Translations under genes and position numbers: made by a program
NCBI GenBank assembly: GCA_019925095.2
Contig: CM034415.1
Coordinates: forward strand, 4,249,001 to 4,313,000
Length of the DNA: 64,000 nt
Direction: 5' to 3'
Source of the DNA: Dendrolimus kikuchii
Lineage: Eukaryota; Arthropoda; Insecta; Lepidoptera; Lasiocampidae
The notes under the pieces: model-generated
Database searches by the model: none
Seen by the model: only the letters and a program-made list of their open reading frames with translations
Told to the model about the DNA's origin: nothing
Shown here: one piece after another, positions 42,991-56,600 of the stretch
Numbering within the stretch: the stretch's first letter is position 1
Layout: each line of letters starts with the position of its first letter

Positions 42991-43266
42991 GAATGCATGA
43001 TGAAAGAATGACTAAACAGATATACAATGCAAAAGTGGATGTATGCAGAAGTCGTGGAAGGCTACGACACACCTTTCATGATCAAATTGATCGTGTACTA
43101 GCAGAAGGTGATGTCAGGAGCCTTAAGAACAGACGAGCGTGCATGACAAGAACTATGAATGTCAAAGAAGCAAGTGAGGTGTGTAAGAATAAGCCTGAAT
43201 GGTGCTCTGTTGTCCATGCCTACCCCGCAAGGGAACTGGCGTGAAGTTATGTACGTATGTATGTAA
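42991..43266 (+). mobile_element. RTE-1 LINE 3' end
   Basis: Frame [18 protein letters not shown] to AYPARELA, then a TGTA-like tail. Confidence 0.85.
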
Positions 43267-43789
43267 AATTAGTTTATAAAAATAATACTTATACTGTGTA
43301 AAAGTAGGAACCAGCTGGCAATGTTCTCAAGGGAAAATAGCTTCAGTCTATCAAATATTCAGTCTGTGACAATTTTCAGGTCGTTGACTTGACTTTTTCC
43401 TGAAGACCTATATAATATACTCGCGTGTACCACGGAAGAAAGAGAGGAAAACAAATAAATAAAAGAAAGAAACTATTTGTTTGGAAACAAATATTTTCTT
43501 TTTATGCGTCACACAGAAGACAGTAAGTACGTAAGTATTATTAACTGTATTGTATGATAATTTATTTACATATATCTAAAGTCACTATATTTTATTTAAA
43601 CTATTAAAAAATAAACTATATTATAAATAAATCTAAACTAAAAAAAAAATATGCCCAACCGGCAAAAAACATGTGCTCAATATAAAATAACAAGACCTAT
43701 TTGTATAACCATGGTTTTATGCAATAAATTATTTGATTTGATTTGATTTTACCGACTGACTAACGTATCAATAATAATAATAATTCCCG
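43267..43789. other. Intergenic, nothing recognised
   Basis: AT-rich sequence with no supported feature. Confidence 0.4.
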
Positions 43790-44125
43790 CAGGGGGGCTT
43801 TGTGGCGAAGCCTTAGGTGAGTAGCGACACCTCGTACCTGACTCCGGGGGCCAAGGCAAGGCCCCCGCCTTCGTGCTTGCCTTAACCAGCCGGCACGGAG
43901 TGGAGATCGCTAGAGCTAAGATTCAAGCTCCAGGGGTGGAAGTGATAAATGGCCTAACGTCGGAAGTAGCTTCGGTGAACCTGCAGCCCACCTCTCGACA
44001 CCCCTTAGCCACTTACACCCATGTTGCCCCTGTCTTTATGGCATTTTTTGGGGCCCATGCAGGGAGTGGCGAGTCACCGTCTGCCCATTTTTCCATGTTC
44101 CCTGAACATTGCGACGGGCAGACAA
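43790..44125 (+). mobile_element. GC-rich retroelement-like repeat P, copy 1
   Basis: GC-rich block with GGAGTGGCGAGTCACCGTCT and CTGAACATTGCGACGGGC. 49459-49640 is a minus-strand match. An open frame runs through it but has no recognised motif. Confidence 0.45.
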
Positions 44126-44355
44126 TAATAATAATTCATTTATTTCAGAAATTGAGTATTTCCATATCATACAGTTTCATATTATAAATTATACCATTGT
44201 TATTAAAATTTAAATTCCAAAATGAGTCAATGCATTGCTCGAACTACTGGGGCTAGGACCGTGAATTAGGTAATATAATGATTAAATTAGACTTTTTAAT
44301 TTTTTCCATTTAAAAAATCACTATACAACATCGCCAACAGGTTTATTTCTACTAT

Positions 44356-44736
44356 GGCTACGTTCCACAAGAGACTCACAATCACCACGTTCACGACAGC
44401 GGTTTTTCCCGTTCCACTTGCTTGCGGTCGTTACAGTCATAAACTCTAGTGGAACGGATTACGGAGCGTTGATGTCATAAACGACGAAATACACAATTAT
44501 CATTGGTTGATTTGAAAATCGCGCCTTTTTCAATCCCAATCGATAAAGAGAATTAATGTTCTATGGTCAACGCCAACTTCGACCCAGCTCTTGACATGGG
44601 TCGTTGTGATAGTTGTGAGATCGAAAATAATGACGTCATTAGTGACGCATTCGCCACGACCATAACGACCGCGGTCGCCTTGTGGAACGGCAGACAGTGC
44701 ATTTTGGGCGCTGTGAGATACTAAAGGAACGCGCCC
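44356..44736. mobile_element. MITE family K, longest copy
   Basis: 381 bp from GGCTACGTTCCACAAG to AAAGGAACGCGCCC, flanked by TAT on both sides. Confidence 0.75.
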
Positions 44737-44739
44737 TAT

Positions 44740-45020
44740 GTTTTTTTTAAATTTTTTTATTGCAGGAGTTGAGCAGACAGGCAGACGGCCCACTTGATGG
44801 AAAGCGGTTACCATCGCCTATGGACATTTGCAACACCAAAGGTGCTACAAATGCGCTGCTGCTCTCTTAAGGGAGACTGGAACCTGGTCACTAATGCCGG
44901 AACATAACTCAAGGTTCTTATGGTGACATACCACACCTGGCTGTGGGTTGTTTTGTCACCTCTTACGAGAGGCCGCCCCAACGCATAAAATTGTATTCTT
45001 TCTCTGTTTCTGCACGGATA
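44740..45020 (-). mobile_element. Retroelement family A copy
   Basis: The T-run starts within a few bases of the MITE K right border. The 5' end CTGCACGGAT is at 45010-45019. A small internal deletion is present. Confidence 0.85.
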
Positions 45021-45109
45021 TTGTGTTTTTATATTTATTTTTATGAAAATGGTTTGACATTCAAATCATTATGAAATATGTAAGATGTTATAAATTAAAC
45101 AATAGAAAC

Positions 45110-45235
45110 TAGTACCAGATCGTTGTCAGTTGGAAACGTGCCCAAAATTCTGACCACATTACCTCGCTGAATGGCAACGCTAATGCGTTTCCGAGGAACA
45201 GGCCAGTCTTTTCGTCGCGTGAGATTTTATCATAG
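45110..45235 (-). mobile_element. LINE ORF C-terminal fragment
   Basis: GACCACATTACCTCGCTGAA and AATGCGTTTCCGAGGAAC match the 51560-52070 element. Confidence 0.5.
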
Positions 45236-45279
45236 CAGACCACAAATTTATTATATGATGACTTTCCTAGGAACCGCTG

Positions 45280-48200
45280 ATGGAGAAATTTAGCAATATA
45301 TCGAAAATTGCTGCCTGGATTTTGGTGGTAACGAACCTTATGATAACAGTAAGTCTACTTGATTACATATTTCATAACCCTCTTCGTACATGCACGTTTA
45401 TGTGAGATGCTTTTTACCTGACCTCGTTTTAACACTTCTGCCATTTGATCATGGTGTGTAAGTCGCGGTCTACCGGCACCAACTCTACCATTCACAATGC
45501 TGTCAAACACTTGTTTTGTGATTCTACTTTCATCAATTCTGAGAGTTTTTGGCGGGAACTGAAAGGAGATGTTGTGCTGTGCTGTTTTATTTTCTAAAAA
45601 TGTGTAAAATTACTCTAAAATGAACAATAGTTGTAGGATATTGATAGTTTTTGAGTAGTAATTAATGTGTTTTGTGAGAAATGTGAACTGTATAGTTAAA
45701 TGTGGCCTTTTGAGTTGTCACAAGAACTCCGTTGAATGGCATTAGATGATTACCTACAGTTCGGCTGTGTTACACATAGGCTTAAGAAAAAGAAGAAACT
45801 ATATTGTAAACTAAGATCTAGCCTAAAGGCCAAGCCGCCAAGCCATAAACTTAAATAAAATAAATAAATTCATCCATTCTCTCTAAATGTTCAAACCATC
45901 GTAACGTTTCTTTTTCAACTCTTGTATATATCATTCAACCTAACCTCAATTGTACCCCTTAAAGTTCTCATTTCAGTTGATACATATATTAAAATAACAT
46001 ATTAAGACTACGCCGAGGGCTATGCTTCCCCCCGGCAGTGGATGTGGTCCTTGAGTGAGAGCCAGGGCATGCGGGGTTGGTCGAGCTTCCCCTTTACCCG
46101 AAGCTCTGGGTAATCAGGCGAAGGAAAGAACACTGAGGAGTTTTAATGGGTATCTGTGACTTGGGTGATTGTAGTATTTCTTTGGGGTTGCTAGTGCCAC
46201 TCAATGTGGCGAATCGCACATGCCCCCGCCGTGTTTCTCTCACGGCGGTTGTCTCAATCGGAATTCCCCTTGTTCGAAAAAATAACGCCGGACGTGCTCG
46301 CCTAGTTAAGCTAGGCTAATATAATGGACGGATCACAGATGTAGTACCTATTGGTCTAGTTCCTGTGACACCCCGTAAAAGCGTGTGAACTAGGGGCAGG
46401 TTAGGTTTAGTGGGTAGTTTGTAGGAACGCCCTGACTAGGTGGAGGAGTAAGAAGGAATGCTCCTCTGTCTCGAAGGAAGATCTTCCAGCGAGGCTCTAG
46501 TGTTGTACCTCACAGGCCTAGGCCCATTTGTATATAATCGGCTTTGGCGTACGGCCGACCAAAAGTCCCCGAGCGAGATTCCTCCCTCCCCGAGGCCCGA
46601 GGGTATCCCAAGAAAGACATTCCCCCTACGTCATCAAAAAAAGGTTAATATAATGGACGAGGTTTTTTGGCCGGCGTCTGCCAGGGCTTATGCGGGCAGG
46701 CGATACCTACTCCCGCGGCCCTGGCTATAGGCGAATAGAAGGGACACGGGGACTTTTAGTAGGTATTCCGGCAATAGGCCGCCGAGTCATGCCCACACCC
46801 TGATCCCCACACGGTGAGATGTCCGTAAGTGTATTTCTTCTCACAAAAAAAGGGTAATATATCAATTCACAATCTAAACACTTCACTTTTTGCTAAAATC
46901 GCTTCGGTAGCCTAAAGATATACATTAGGGGGTGATTCTACATCTACTTGTATGTACTTAACCATAACCTAAGCAAGAGATTATTGAAAGTAGATAAAAC
47001 GTGTATGTGCAATCACGGATCCCACACAGCTTCGGTGATTCGAGTTGTTTAGTGGACTGTAAGTTATATTTAAGAGGATATATGGGAGTGAGAGGTATGC
47101 CAAATCCTGCATAAAAACCGATGGGGTTGCAGCTGCGAGAGGTAGAGGTTAAATAATACTTCAGATGGCAGAGAGTAGTGTTCACTGTCGAGTGCTGTTG
47201 TGAACTGATTTATTTTGGAAACGGTAACCTTAAGTACAAATATTAACAAGACGTAATGCTAATACAACGTATAGCACAGTGTGTGAGCGGGACGGACAAT
47301 GTGCGAGCAAGATAGAGCAACTATTTGCGCGCTCCCGCGCTGCGCTAGCCAGTAGTTTGTCCGCTGCGCTGACTAGACGTATGCAGCTCTCGTAGGGTAG
47401 TAAGCACCACTAACCTCGGAATCCACCTCCAACGGGACAGATAGAGAGCTCCTGAGAGTGCACGGCACTAATAAGTCCTCGGGTGGCATTTAGGTCTTCG
47501 AATTATGGCACACTCACACCAAGGAGCAAGCACGGCTTGTATATAAAGTTCAATGTCATATTGAAGAATGGCATGTGAAACGTTCACTTGGTCTTAGCAC
47601 GGAGAAAACGGAACGTCCGAACTGACCTCGTGTGCGTTGGAGACTAGCTTCGACACCACACAATGGCGGCGAAACCAAAAGCCAGTAGCACTTACAAAAC
47701 TACCCAACATCAGTATAAATTGTGAGGATCCAACAATGTATGTCAAGATGGTAGCAAGTGGAAATCCATCGTCTCTGCCTGTCTCTATAGGAAACAGGCG
47801 TGATGATAAAAATACATGTGTGTCATATTGTTACGAGTTACGGGACTCGAATTAAAATGCCGTTGGAATTATTATAGAATTTATTAGAACTGTACAAACA
47901 CGTATAACACAGGTACAAATATAGCTGGACACAACCAGTACAAACGTAATGCACGATTCAATAACACGCGCAAAGTCCGTAACTATATAGATTATCGAAT
48001 GTACACACGTCTGGTCTCGCTTGCGATTATCGCTTGACTGCCGATCTCTCCATAGGGCCATTGCTTTATACTGCACCGATACAATATGGCTGCCCGACCG
48101 CATAGATCGAATTTCTCAGAATCAGTTCGGTACACCTGGCTAATGACCGCCATAAAAGATTGACAACACAATGGGCGGCCCGTCTAATTACAAAATTTAA

Positions 48201-50610
48201 ACACAAAGTAAACAAAAGAAGTCCAAATGCGGGAAGATAAATAAACTGCAGGTCTGTATCGGTCTTTGTCAGTCGTAACAATATTTAATATAAGCAATCT
48301 AAGCCATGAAGAATACGTTAGTGTTTAAGTAAGTAGGTGAAGGCAGAATTGTTTATTTAAGATGACCTTGAACCGTGTACTATTGTAATTATGAAGAACC
48401 TTCAAACACCATGGTTCACTACAGCTTTCATTGAACTTGTATAAATTTCGTCTTAGTAGATAACCAAAAAGAACAGCCAGGTACCCGTATGACAATCCTG
48501 TATGTCGTTGAAGACCACGGGTCACACACACGGGCATATAGGCCCCTTTGAGAAAAATGAGGCGTGATCCTGACTGGCGTTTATCCTGTCTACACCATGT
48601 TAAAATGCATCCAACTTCAAGCCTTGGTCAGTGTAGGACTATTGTAGGTAGGGGCGTAGTTACCGCCGTAACACTGATACGGGCCCCCCAGGCTACACGG
48701 GTCCTGAAAGTGTATAAGCAAATGTTCCCAAAATGTTATCCACAATCTTTCATAGGTTAATAACATTTTTGAGAATAGCTGCTGGGCCAACAGGAACGGC
48801 TATCAGACTTGTCATTGTTGTCGGTGGCACAAAATCTAGAAAAACTGAAATCGTCTTCAGTTATGGATGATTTCATAAATAAGCTTCCTGAAAAAAGGCG
48901 AGAAAATCATATCCGTGCAGGAACGGAGAAAGAATACAATTTCCTGCGGCCGGGCGGCCTGTCGTAAGAGGCGACAAAACAACCCACAGCCAGGTGGTAG
49001 GGCATTTGCCCGACTGGATGGCTACCACCCCTGGTTTAAAGTATGTCGCCATAACAACCTTGAGTTGTATTCCGGCATTAGTGACCAGGTTCCAGTCTCC
49101 CTTAAGAGAGCAGCAGCGCATTTGTAGCAACTTTGGTGTTGCAAATGTCTATAGGCGATGGTAACCGCTTCCCATCAAGTGGGCCGTCTGCCTGTCTGCT
49201 GATCTCCTGCAATAAAAAAAAAATATCTTCGATTTAAATTCTTTATCTAACTTAGCTCCTAGGAGCATAATTATTTGTTTCTTTTATAAAAAAACTTTAC
49301 CTTTCCTTTGGGCCCCCCCACACATTTTGATACAAGGCCGATCAAAACAAGCTACGCCACTGATTGTAGGTAAATGAAAACAAAGGATAGTGGGTTGCTA
49401 TTGGGATGAAATGCTAATGGAACTAGGGATCTGGGTTTATAGGGACTATGGCTTCGGCCCGTCGCAATGTTCTGAGAACACGGCTAAGTTGGGCAGACGG
49501 TGACTCGCCACTCCCTGCATAGGTCCTAAAACATAGCTGTACAAGATCGGCGAGGGAGAACGGGGTTTAAGTGGCTAAGGGCATGGTGAAGTAGGCTGCA
49601 TGTTCACCGAGGCTACTTCCGACGTATAATAATTATTATAAGTCCTGTTTAAATCTACAATCTGATTTAGAAGAAATAAATTCTCTTAAGTTTATTTTCA
49701 TCTTATACTAATATATAAAGCTGAAGAGTTTGTTTGTTTGAACGCGCTAATCTCAGTAACTACTAGTCTGATTTGAAAAATTATTTTAATGTTAGATAGC
49801 CCATTTATAGAGGAAGGCTATATATTATCACGCTAAGACCAATAGGAGCGGAGCACCAATGAAGAATGTTCCAAAATCGGGGGTTTTTTTAAGTATTTTT
49901 TACTATTCCACGTGGACGATATATATGTGTGTGTATATATATAAATGTAGATGTCAGAATAATCTGCAAAGAAAATTAATATTATTTTTCAGATATTGTG
50001 CGTGATTACAATAGCTTTTGGATTGTGGTGTATAGCAGCACCGCATAGCCTAACGTCTGCCATTGAAGTGGTGGGGAGTCCTTCAATGAAAGTAAGTAAC
50101 CTTTATTTATATATACAAATCGCGTAGCAGCCTTCATACGGCCGCCAGACTCAAGGCAACTTTCGTTTGTTACCATGCCGGATTTCCACATTTTAATCAA
50201 AAACGGTTCGTCGAGGCAACAGGAAAGCGGAAAGCTGGAGATTACCTCGCTCAAAGCTTTGCATCCAGCAAGGTAATACTGCCAGCCTTCTGGGTACAGG
50301 GAGTGCTCCGAGAAATAGTTTGATAGTGCCAACGCCTCATTTTTACAACTGCATTAACAATAATCTGGAAGGAACTTCTCGCCCCCAGTTTTTCCTCTAT
50401 ATAAGTATATATGATATGGGATTCTTTAAGAAGGGCGTTTTAAAATTTCTCAGAAGTTGGCAACGCATTGGCAACACCGCTAGTGTTGCAAACGTGTATA
50501 AGTAGCCGCCTATTATCAGGTGGGCCGTCTACCTGTTTACCGGCTTCAGGGTATAAAAAGTTACACTGCCTAGTGCCAGTGGTCTGGTGGGGCTTGACAG
50601 GTTTCAGTTT

Positions 50611-50669
<59 letters not shown>

Positions 50670-53600
50670 TATATATATACATATATATATACATATATAT
50701 ATACATATATATAGACATATAATATATATCTTTAAGATACTTTTATTTGTAAGATTTATTAAGTAAGTTTATTAAGTAAAAATTAAATTATTTATACAAG
50801 ATACTTATATTTACTGTACATTTTATAAGTATGTATATATTCATATTTTTCAAATTTATCTAATATCAAATTCCAATTAAAAAGTTTATTTTTAAAGTAC
50901 ATATAACTCATATAAGTATGTTATACAATTATTATTCAAATAACTAATGTCTAAAGGCCAATTTACATTGGCATTAGGTAAGTCGTTAATTAACTTAAAT
51001 AAGCCTATTTCATATTTGAAATGTGTGGCCGCGGTTTTATAACAAACACAAACATCCTGTGACCTACTTCAAAAACTAAATAATTGAGTTACTACACATA
51101 AATGCCGTGATGTGTATCTGTCCAGCTAATAATGGATATTCAGGTCAACGTATACTCATTCTATAATTACCCGTAATTCATCGTACACTAGATAGATAAC
51201 ACTTTATTGGAAAACCGATATAAAAATGCCTTACAGACTAAAATTATATCTAATTATACAAAAAGCGCGGTCTTATCTCTAAAAAGCGATCTCTTCCAGA
51301 CAACCCCAGGAATGAATTGAGAAGATAATGGCGTAGGTACGTAACATATAGTACGACTACTTAAATTTTAATAACAAATACATAAATGAAATATACAGGA
51401 GTTTAAATAAAAACTAACCTAAATTATAAATAAGTATATATACAAATGAAAATTAAACTATAAAATTGTAGGGTAGTCTAGAGGCGATCGCCTTTGACGA
51501 TAAGACTGCCCATTGTACTTTAATGTATGTACAATAAAGTTATTCATTCATTCATTCAAAACCTAGTCCCAGACTGCTGTCAGTTGGAAACGTGCCCAAA
51601 AGACTGGTCACATTACCTCGCTGTATCGCAACGCTAATGCGTTGTCCGAGGTACAGACCAGTCTTTTGTCTCGATAAAGTGTGTGCGCCTCAGGTCCCTA
51701 TTGTCACAGTGTCTCGACCCCAAAAGCCGCAAATATGTAACCATTTTCGATGGTGGCAATTTGCGGCATTTTAGGGCCTCCTGTTGTGCAGCAGCTGTAC
51801 CAGCAGACATGCTTGTAGCTGAAAGATGGGACGCCGCCAGAGTATCGACGCAAGACGCATCCCATACTAAAGGGCGATGCATCCTCCAGGGCACCAATGA
51901 CATACCATCGGGTCTCTTGCCATTGTCACGGCACAAGCCGTTCGGTTCTAGAATGGCAGGTACCCCGGTGACAAGAGCCCGAGGGATTATGTCATTAAGT
52001 GCTGCATGACGCGGAATTCTGCCGGCACTTCTGGTACAAGATAAACCATGATGGCCGAGGCGGTCCACCTTATCTGCACACTGACAGTGGCAGTTTTATA
52101 TGTTAAATAGATATATACCTTATATACATATCTACAAAAAAAATTTTAAGGACCGCTTGCATAAGGTTGCTTAAATTTATTTAAGAAACACAAAACGTAT
52201 TTAACACCCTTAAATACAATTAGCGTCTTGCACAAAGCAAACTTTGCCGCTAAATATTTTTAAAAAACTGTCAATACGTTTTGTGTAAAACGTATTTAGG
52301 CAGTTTAATATGATTAACTAATTTTATTTAAAGGCGATCGTTATGCAAGCGGCCCCAAATGTTTAAAGATGAATATATCTAGGTATAATCTATAATACCT
52401 ATTATAAAATTCTAGATATGCCGGGTCTGTACAATGAAGCTGTTAAAAAAAAACAACTGGCATAAACTATATAAACAATAGAGAATACGATGCATTTTTT
52501 TTTAATTTCTTGTCTGTTTGTTCGGGATTCATGTAAAAACTACTGGGCCAATGGTTTTCGTTGATTGACAGCAAATTTTCAGACTTAAACTCCGCGCTAC
52601 ATTAAAACCCGGGAATACCGCGGGAGTTTATCTGGGAATGAATTAAAATGGCCAGTTTAAAAAAAATTAAAATCAATGTGATTTTTTTAATGATTAATAG
52701 CAATAGCTATCTATGTAATAAAACGTGTGATATTGTGTGATATTTTTATCCGTGCAGGAACGGAGAAAGAATACAATTTCCTGGTGCCGGGCGGCCTGTC
52801 GTGAGAGGCGACAAAACAACCCACAGACAGGTGGTATGGCATTCCCCCGACTGGATGGCTACCACCCCTGGTTTAAAGTATGTCGCAATAACAAACTTGA
52901 GTTGTGTTCCGGCATTAGTGACCAGGTTCCAGTCTCCCTTAAGAGAGCAGCAGCGCATTCGTAGCACCTTTGCTGTTGCAAATGTCTATAGGCGATGGTA
53001 ACCGCTTGCCATCAAGTGGGCCGTCTGCCTGTCTGCTGATCTCCTGCAATAAGAAAAAAAGATATTTTTTATTCCGGGAACCCCTGGGTAATTTTTCCGC
53101 GAGCGGTTTGTAATTGTTCGGGTGCAGAAAAAATAGCTTATTCCGATACAATTCTCACTAAAACGATAGATTATATTATTTTTAAATGCCGCGATACTTT
53201 GTGTCCTGGGAATTTGATGTCAAGCGTGGAGGACGTTGCGGACATATCCTAGTACCTACATACATAAATATCAATATCATCATATTCAACGACGGCTAAT
53301 ATTTTTGGAATCTAGCTTTATCCCTGTTACTTCGTTCGCGTAAGCATTTAACAATCTTAATATGGAAACTATTTGTGATGTGTTTTGAAATGAAACATTA
53401 TTACATACATACATACATACATAACTTCACGCCAGTTCCCTCGCGGGGTAGGCACGAACAACAGAGTGCCATTTAGGCTTATTCTTACACACCTCCCTTG
53501 CCTCTTTGACATTCATAACTCTTGTCATGCAAGCTCGTCTGTTCTTAAGGCTCCTGACATCACCATCATCAAACATTATTAATTTCCAATAAACGAGAAA

Positions 53601-56600
53601 TTCGGGCTAGCAAGAGAACCATGTGTTATTCTGATGTGTAAGCTGTATTATTGTAAACTTTCATCAAAATCCATTCAGTAGTTTTTGCGTGAAAAAGTAA
53701 CAAACATACATCCATACATTCTTACAAAGTTTCGTGTTTATAATATTAGTAGGATAGTAGGATTTTTAATGTTCTTACACCATGCTCATAATTATCCTTT
53801 TCAGGTGTTAATGACACGAGAAGTGTTGACCGTACAACTGGGAGTCGGCATCATCGCTGTTTCTTCTTTCCTATTTTTCATATCATTCATGGGTCTCCAT
53901 GGAGCTATCAGCAGGTCACCTTTCATGCTGTTCATGGTAAGAAATCATGCAGGAATTGGGTGGATGATATATGTTACGAAAAATAAAAAAAAAATACATT
54001 AAACAGCTAGTGTGTTTTTTTTATTCGTGCAGGGATGGCGTGAGAATACTTACCTAATAATTCCTGTGGCAGGGCCGCGAAATGCGAAATGGCCTTTTTT
54101 ATCCGTTTGAGGACTGTCCACCGCGGGGAAAACCGCGATGGGTTTTCCCCCGCGTGACGGTTCGCTACGTTGGGGTGGCACTAGCGCCGCAAGCAAGTGT
54201 GCTTTTGCCACGCCGCGGTCTGGGCCCACTTGGACCATGTTATCTATTTTGTCATTTTTGTCAAGTTTTGTCATTTATGTAGTTTACATATAGACGGGTG
54301 TGGTATAGTTTGCGATATAAAATGAAGTCAATCTTTCGGGGGCAAATACATACAAGTTTAACAGACAGGCTGACGGCCTGCCTGATGGCAAGCGGTTACC
54401 GTCGCCTATGGACATTTGCAACACCAAACGTGCTACAAATGCGCTGCCGCTCTTTAAACGGGGATTTTTTTTTTTTGTATTCTCTCTCCGGGCTTATGAG
54501 ATTGCCAGGATTTATTATCTTTTGGGGTTGTATTTTACTTCTTTATTTTTATTTTTATTTCTTTCGATCTGTATCTTTTGATCTTTATCTTTTTTGCTCT
54601 TTTATTTTATTATCTTTTCCTTTATTGTCAAAATGATTCGCAATGCTCTTAATTATATTACAATTTACTATATCTAATATTTTACAATTTTGTTCGTGCT
54701 AATCTAACTTGTTTTATACATAAATGGTTTTTTCTAAATTTTTTGTTGTTACATATCTACTCAGTATCTAAACATTTTTACTACTTGTTCTGTCTTTCTA
54801 ATGACAGGCACAATCTAGAATTTTGCGCTGCGGCAAGCTTCTTACATTTATTCTATATTGTATGAGTACTGTTCTACAGCTTTCTTATTATCTAATTTAT
54901 ATATCTATGGTTATTTACTACGTATTTTAAACGGGGATTGAAACCTATCCACTAATTCCAGAACACAACTCAAAGTTATTACAGCGGCATACTGTAGACC
55001 AGGGGTAGCCATCCAGGCGGGAAAATTGATTCAATATGGTTGAAAGACGAATCCCGCTAAAATTAGCACAAGACCACTATTGAGAGAATCATTTACCCTT
55101 ATCATTTAAATTCAATTTTTTGGTCTGGTCAACGCGTCTAATCGAGGTCTCGCTTGACCAAAAGGCTGGCTTGCACTTTTTTTTATTTTTTTATTGCAGG
55201 AGCTCAGCAGACAGGCAGACGGCCCACTTGATGGAAAGCGGTTACCATCGCCTATAGACATTTGCAATACCAAAAGTGCTACAAATGCGTTGCTGCTCTC
55301 TTAAGGGAGACTGGAACCTGATCACTAATGCCGGAACACAACTCGGTTGTTATGGCGATATACGTTAGAGCAGAGGTGGTACCCATCCAGTCGGGCAAAT
55401 GCCCTACCACCTGGCTGTGGGTTGTTTTGTCACCTCTTACGACAGGCCGCCCGGCCGCAGGAAATTGTATTCTTTCTCCGTTCCTGCACTTAGGACAACT
55501 GTAATACTTGCAACAACTTAGAAGGGTTTATGATAGTAAAAGAACAGCAACTGGTCACAATACTTTATAATCAGAGAACCTTACGGTTTTAACATATTAC
55601 AGACACTATTTTTTTTTTTTAAGGCGTGGGAAATGCTATTTACGCACAATACTGGGTCCTTTGCAAGGGATTAGACCATAGTTGATCATGAAGGCTTTCC
55701 TCTTTGACAAGGGGCAATCCGAACAATAATCAAGCCAGCTTGTGTGGAGACTCAGAGAAGTTGCACGGGCAACAACCACTACCCACTAAAACCACCCTCC
55801 TCCCATGTGCCCCGCGCTTTTTATGTAGGAAAGGCTGAGACTTAGAACGTAGTTACGCCCAGTCCGATCCAGCGCAAAAAGTGCCTGAATGTGCCCCGAG
55901 AATCAGAACACATTCACTTCGTCAGCGGGGGTGATGAATCCTTTGCTCCCTTGATAGCTAAAGGCCCCCCGAAGCAGTATTATTCAGGGTGGGAAGTCAT
56001 GCGCATACCTGAGTCTCCGGATGCCAGCCGACCGCCGGCGTCCGCGTGGAGTCGCATTAGTACGCGCAGTAATACTCCTCTCCCTGTCGCGTTCGGCGGC
56101 CTCCTTGAGAGACATTACCGTCTCGCAAAAAGTAACCGCCGCCCCCCAGGTATCGCTGCTATGCAGCATGGCTTTCACCAGACTGCAGAGCGAGTCGATC
56201 GCTCCTACTTGTGTCTCGATTTCGAAACGCTGCGGCGCCCATGCCGCGCACTCGACTAGCGTGTGAAACGCTGTGTCGGGTGCGCCGCACTGGCGGCATT
56301 CCGGGGAAGGCAAGCAGCCCACAATGACTTTAACACTCGAGAAGCACTTTTGGAACACCTCGCCATCCCTCCAACAATTTAACAGTTTAAGAAACTTATC
56401 ATATTGGCACAACCGATAGCGGATTGAATTCATTGATAAACTATTTTAATTAAAGTGTTATGAATGAAAAGTATTGAACACATTACTGTTTGTAAATTCC
56501 AAATAATATTTTATACAAGATATTATATAAAACATTATACTCAAAGTTTTTGACATGTAATAAAACAAACCGAACACAGTACAAATCTATCGCGTCTGCC

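Noticed and set aside
48915..49127. Open frames recurring on both strands ([25 protein letters not shown] and the reverse)
   Set aside because: They are frames across family A copies. They occur in both directions and vary by frameshift, so they are not evidence of protein coding.
55984..56433. 149-codon ORF as a possible zinc-finger host protein
   Set aside because: The knuckle and basic tail, 3' UTR and poly(A) fit an R1-type LINE end.
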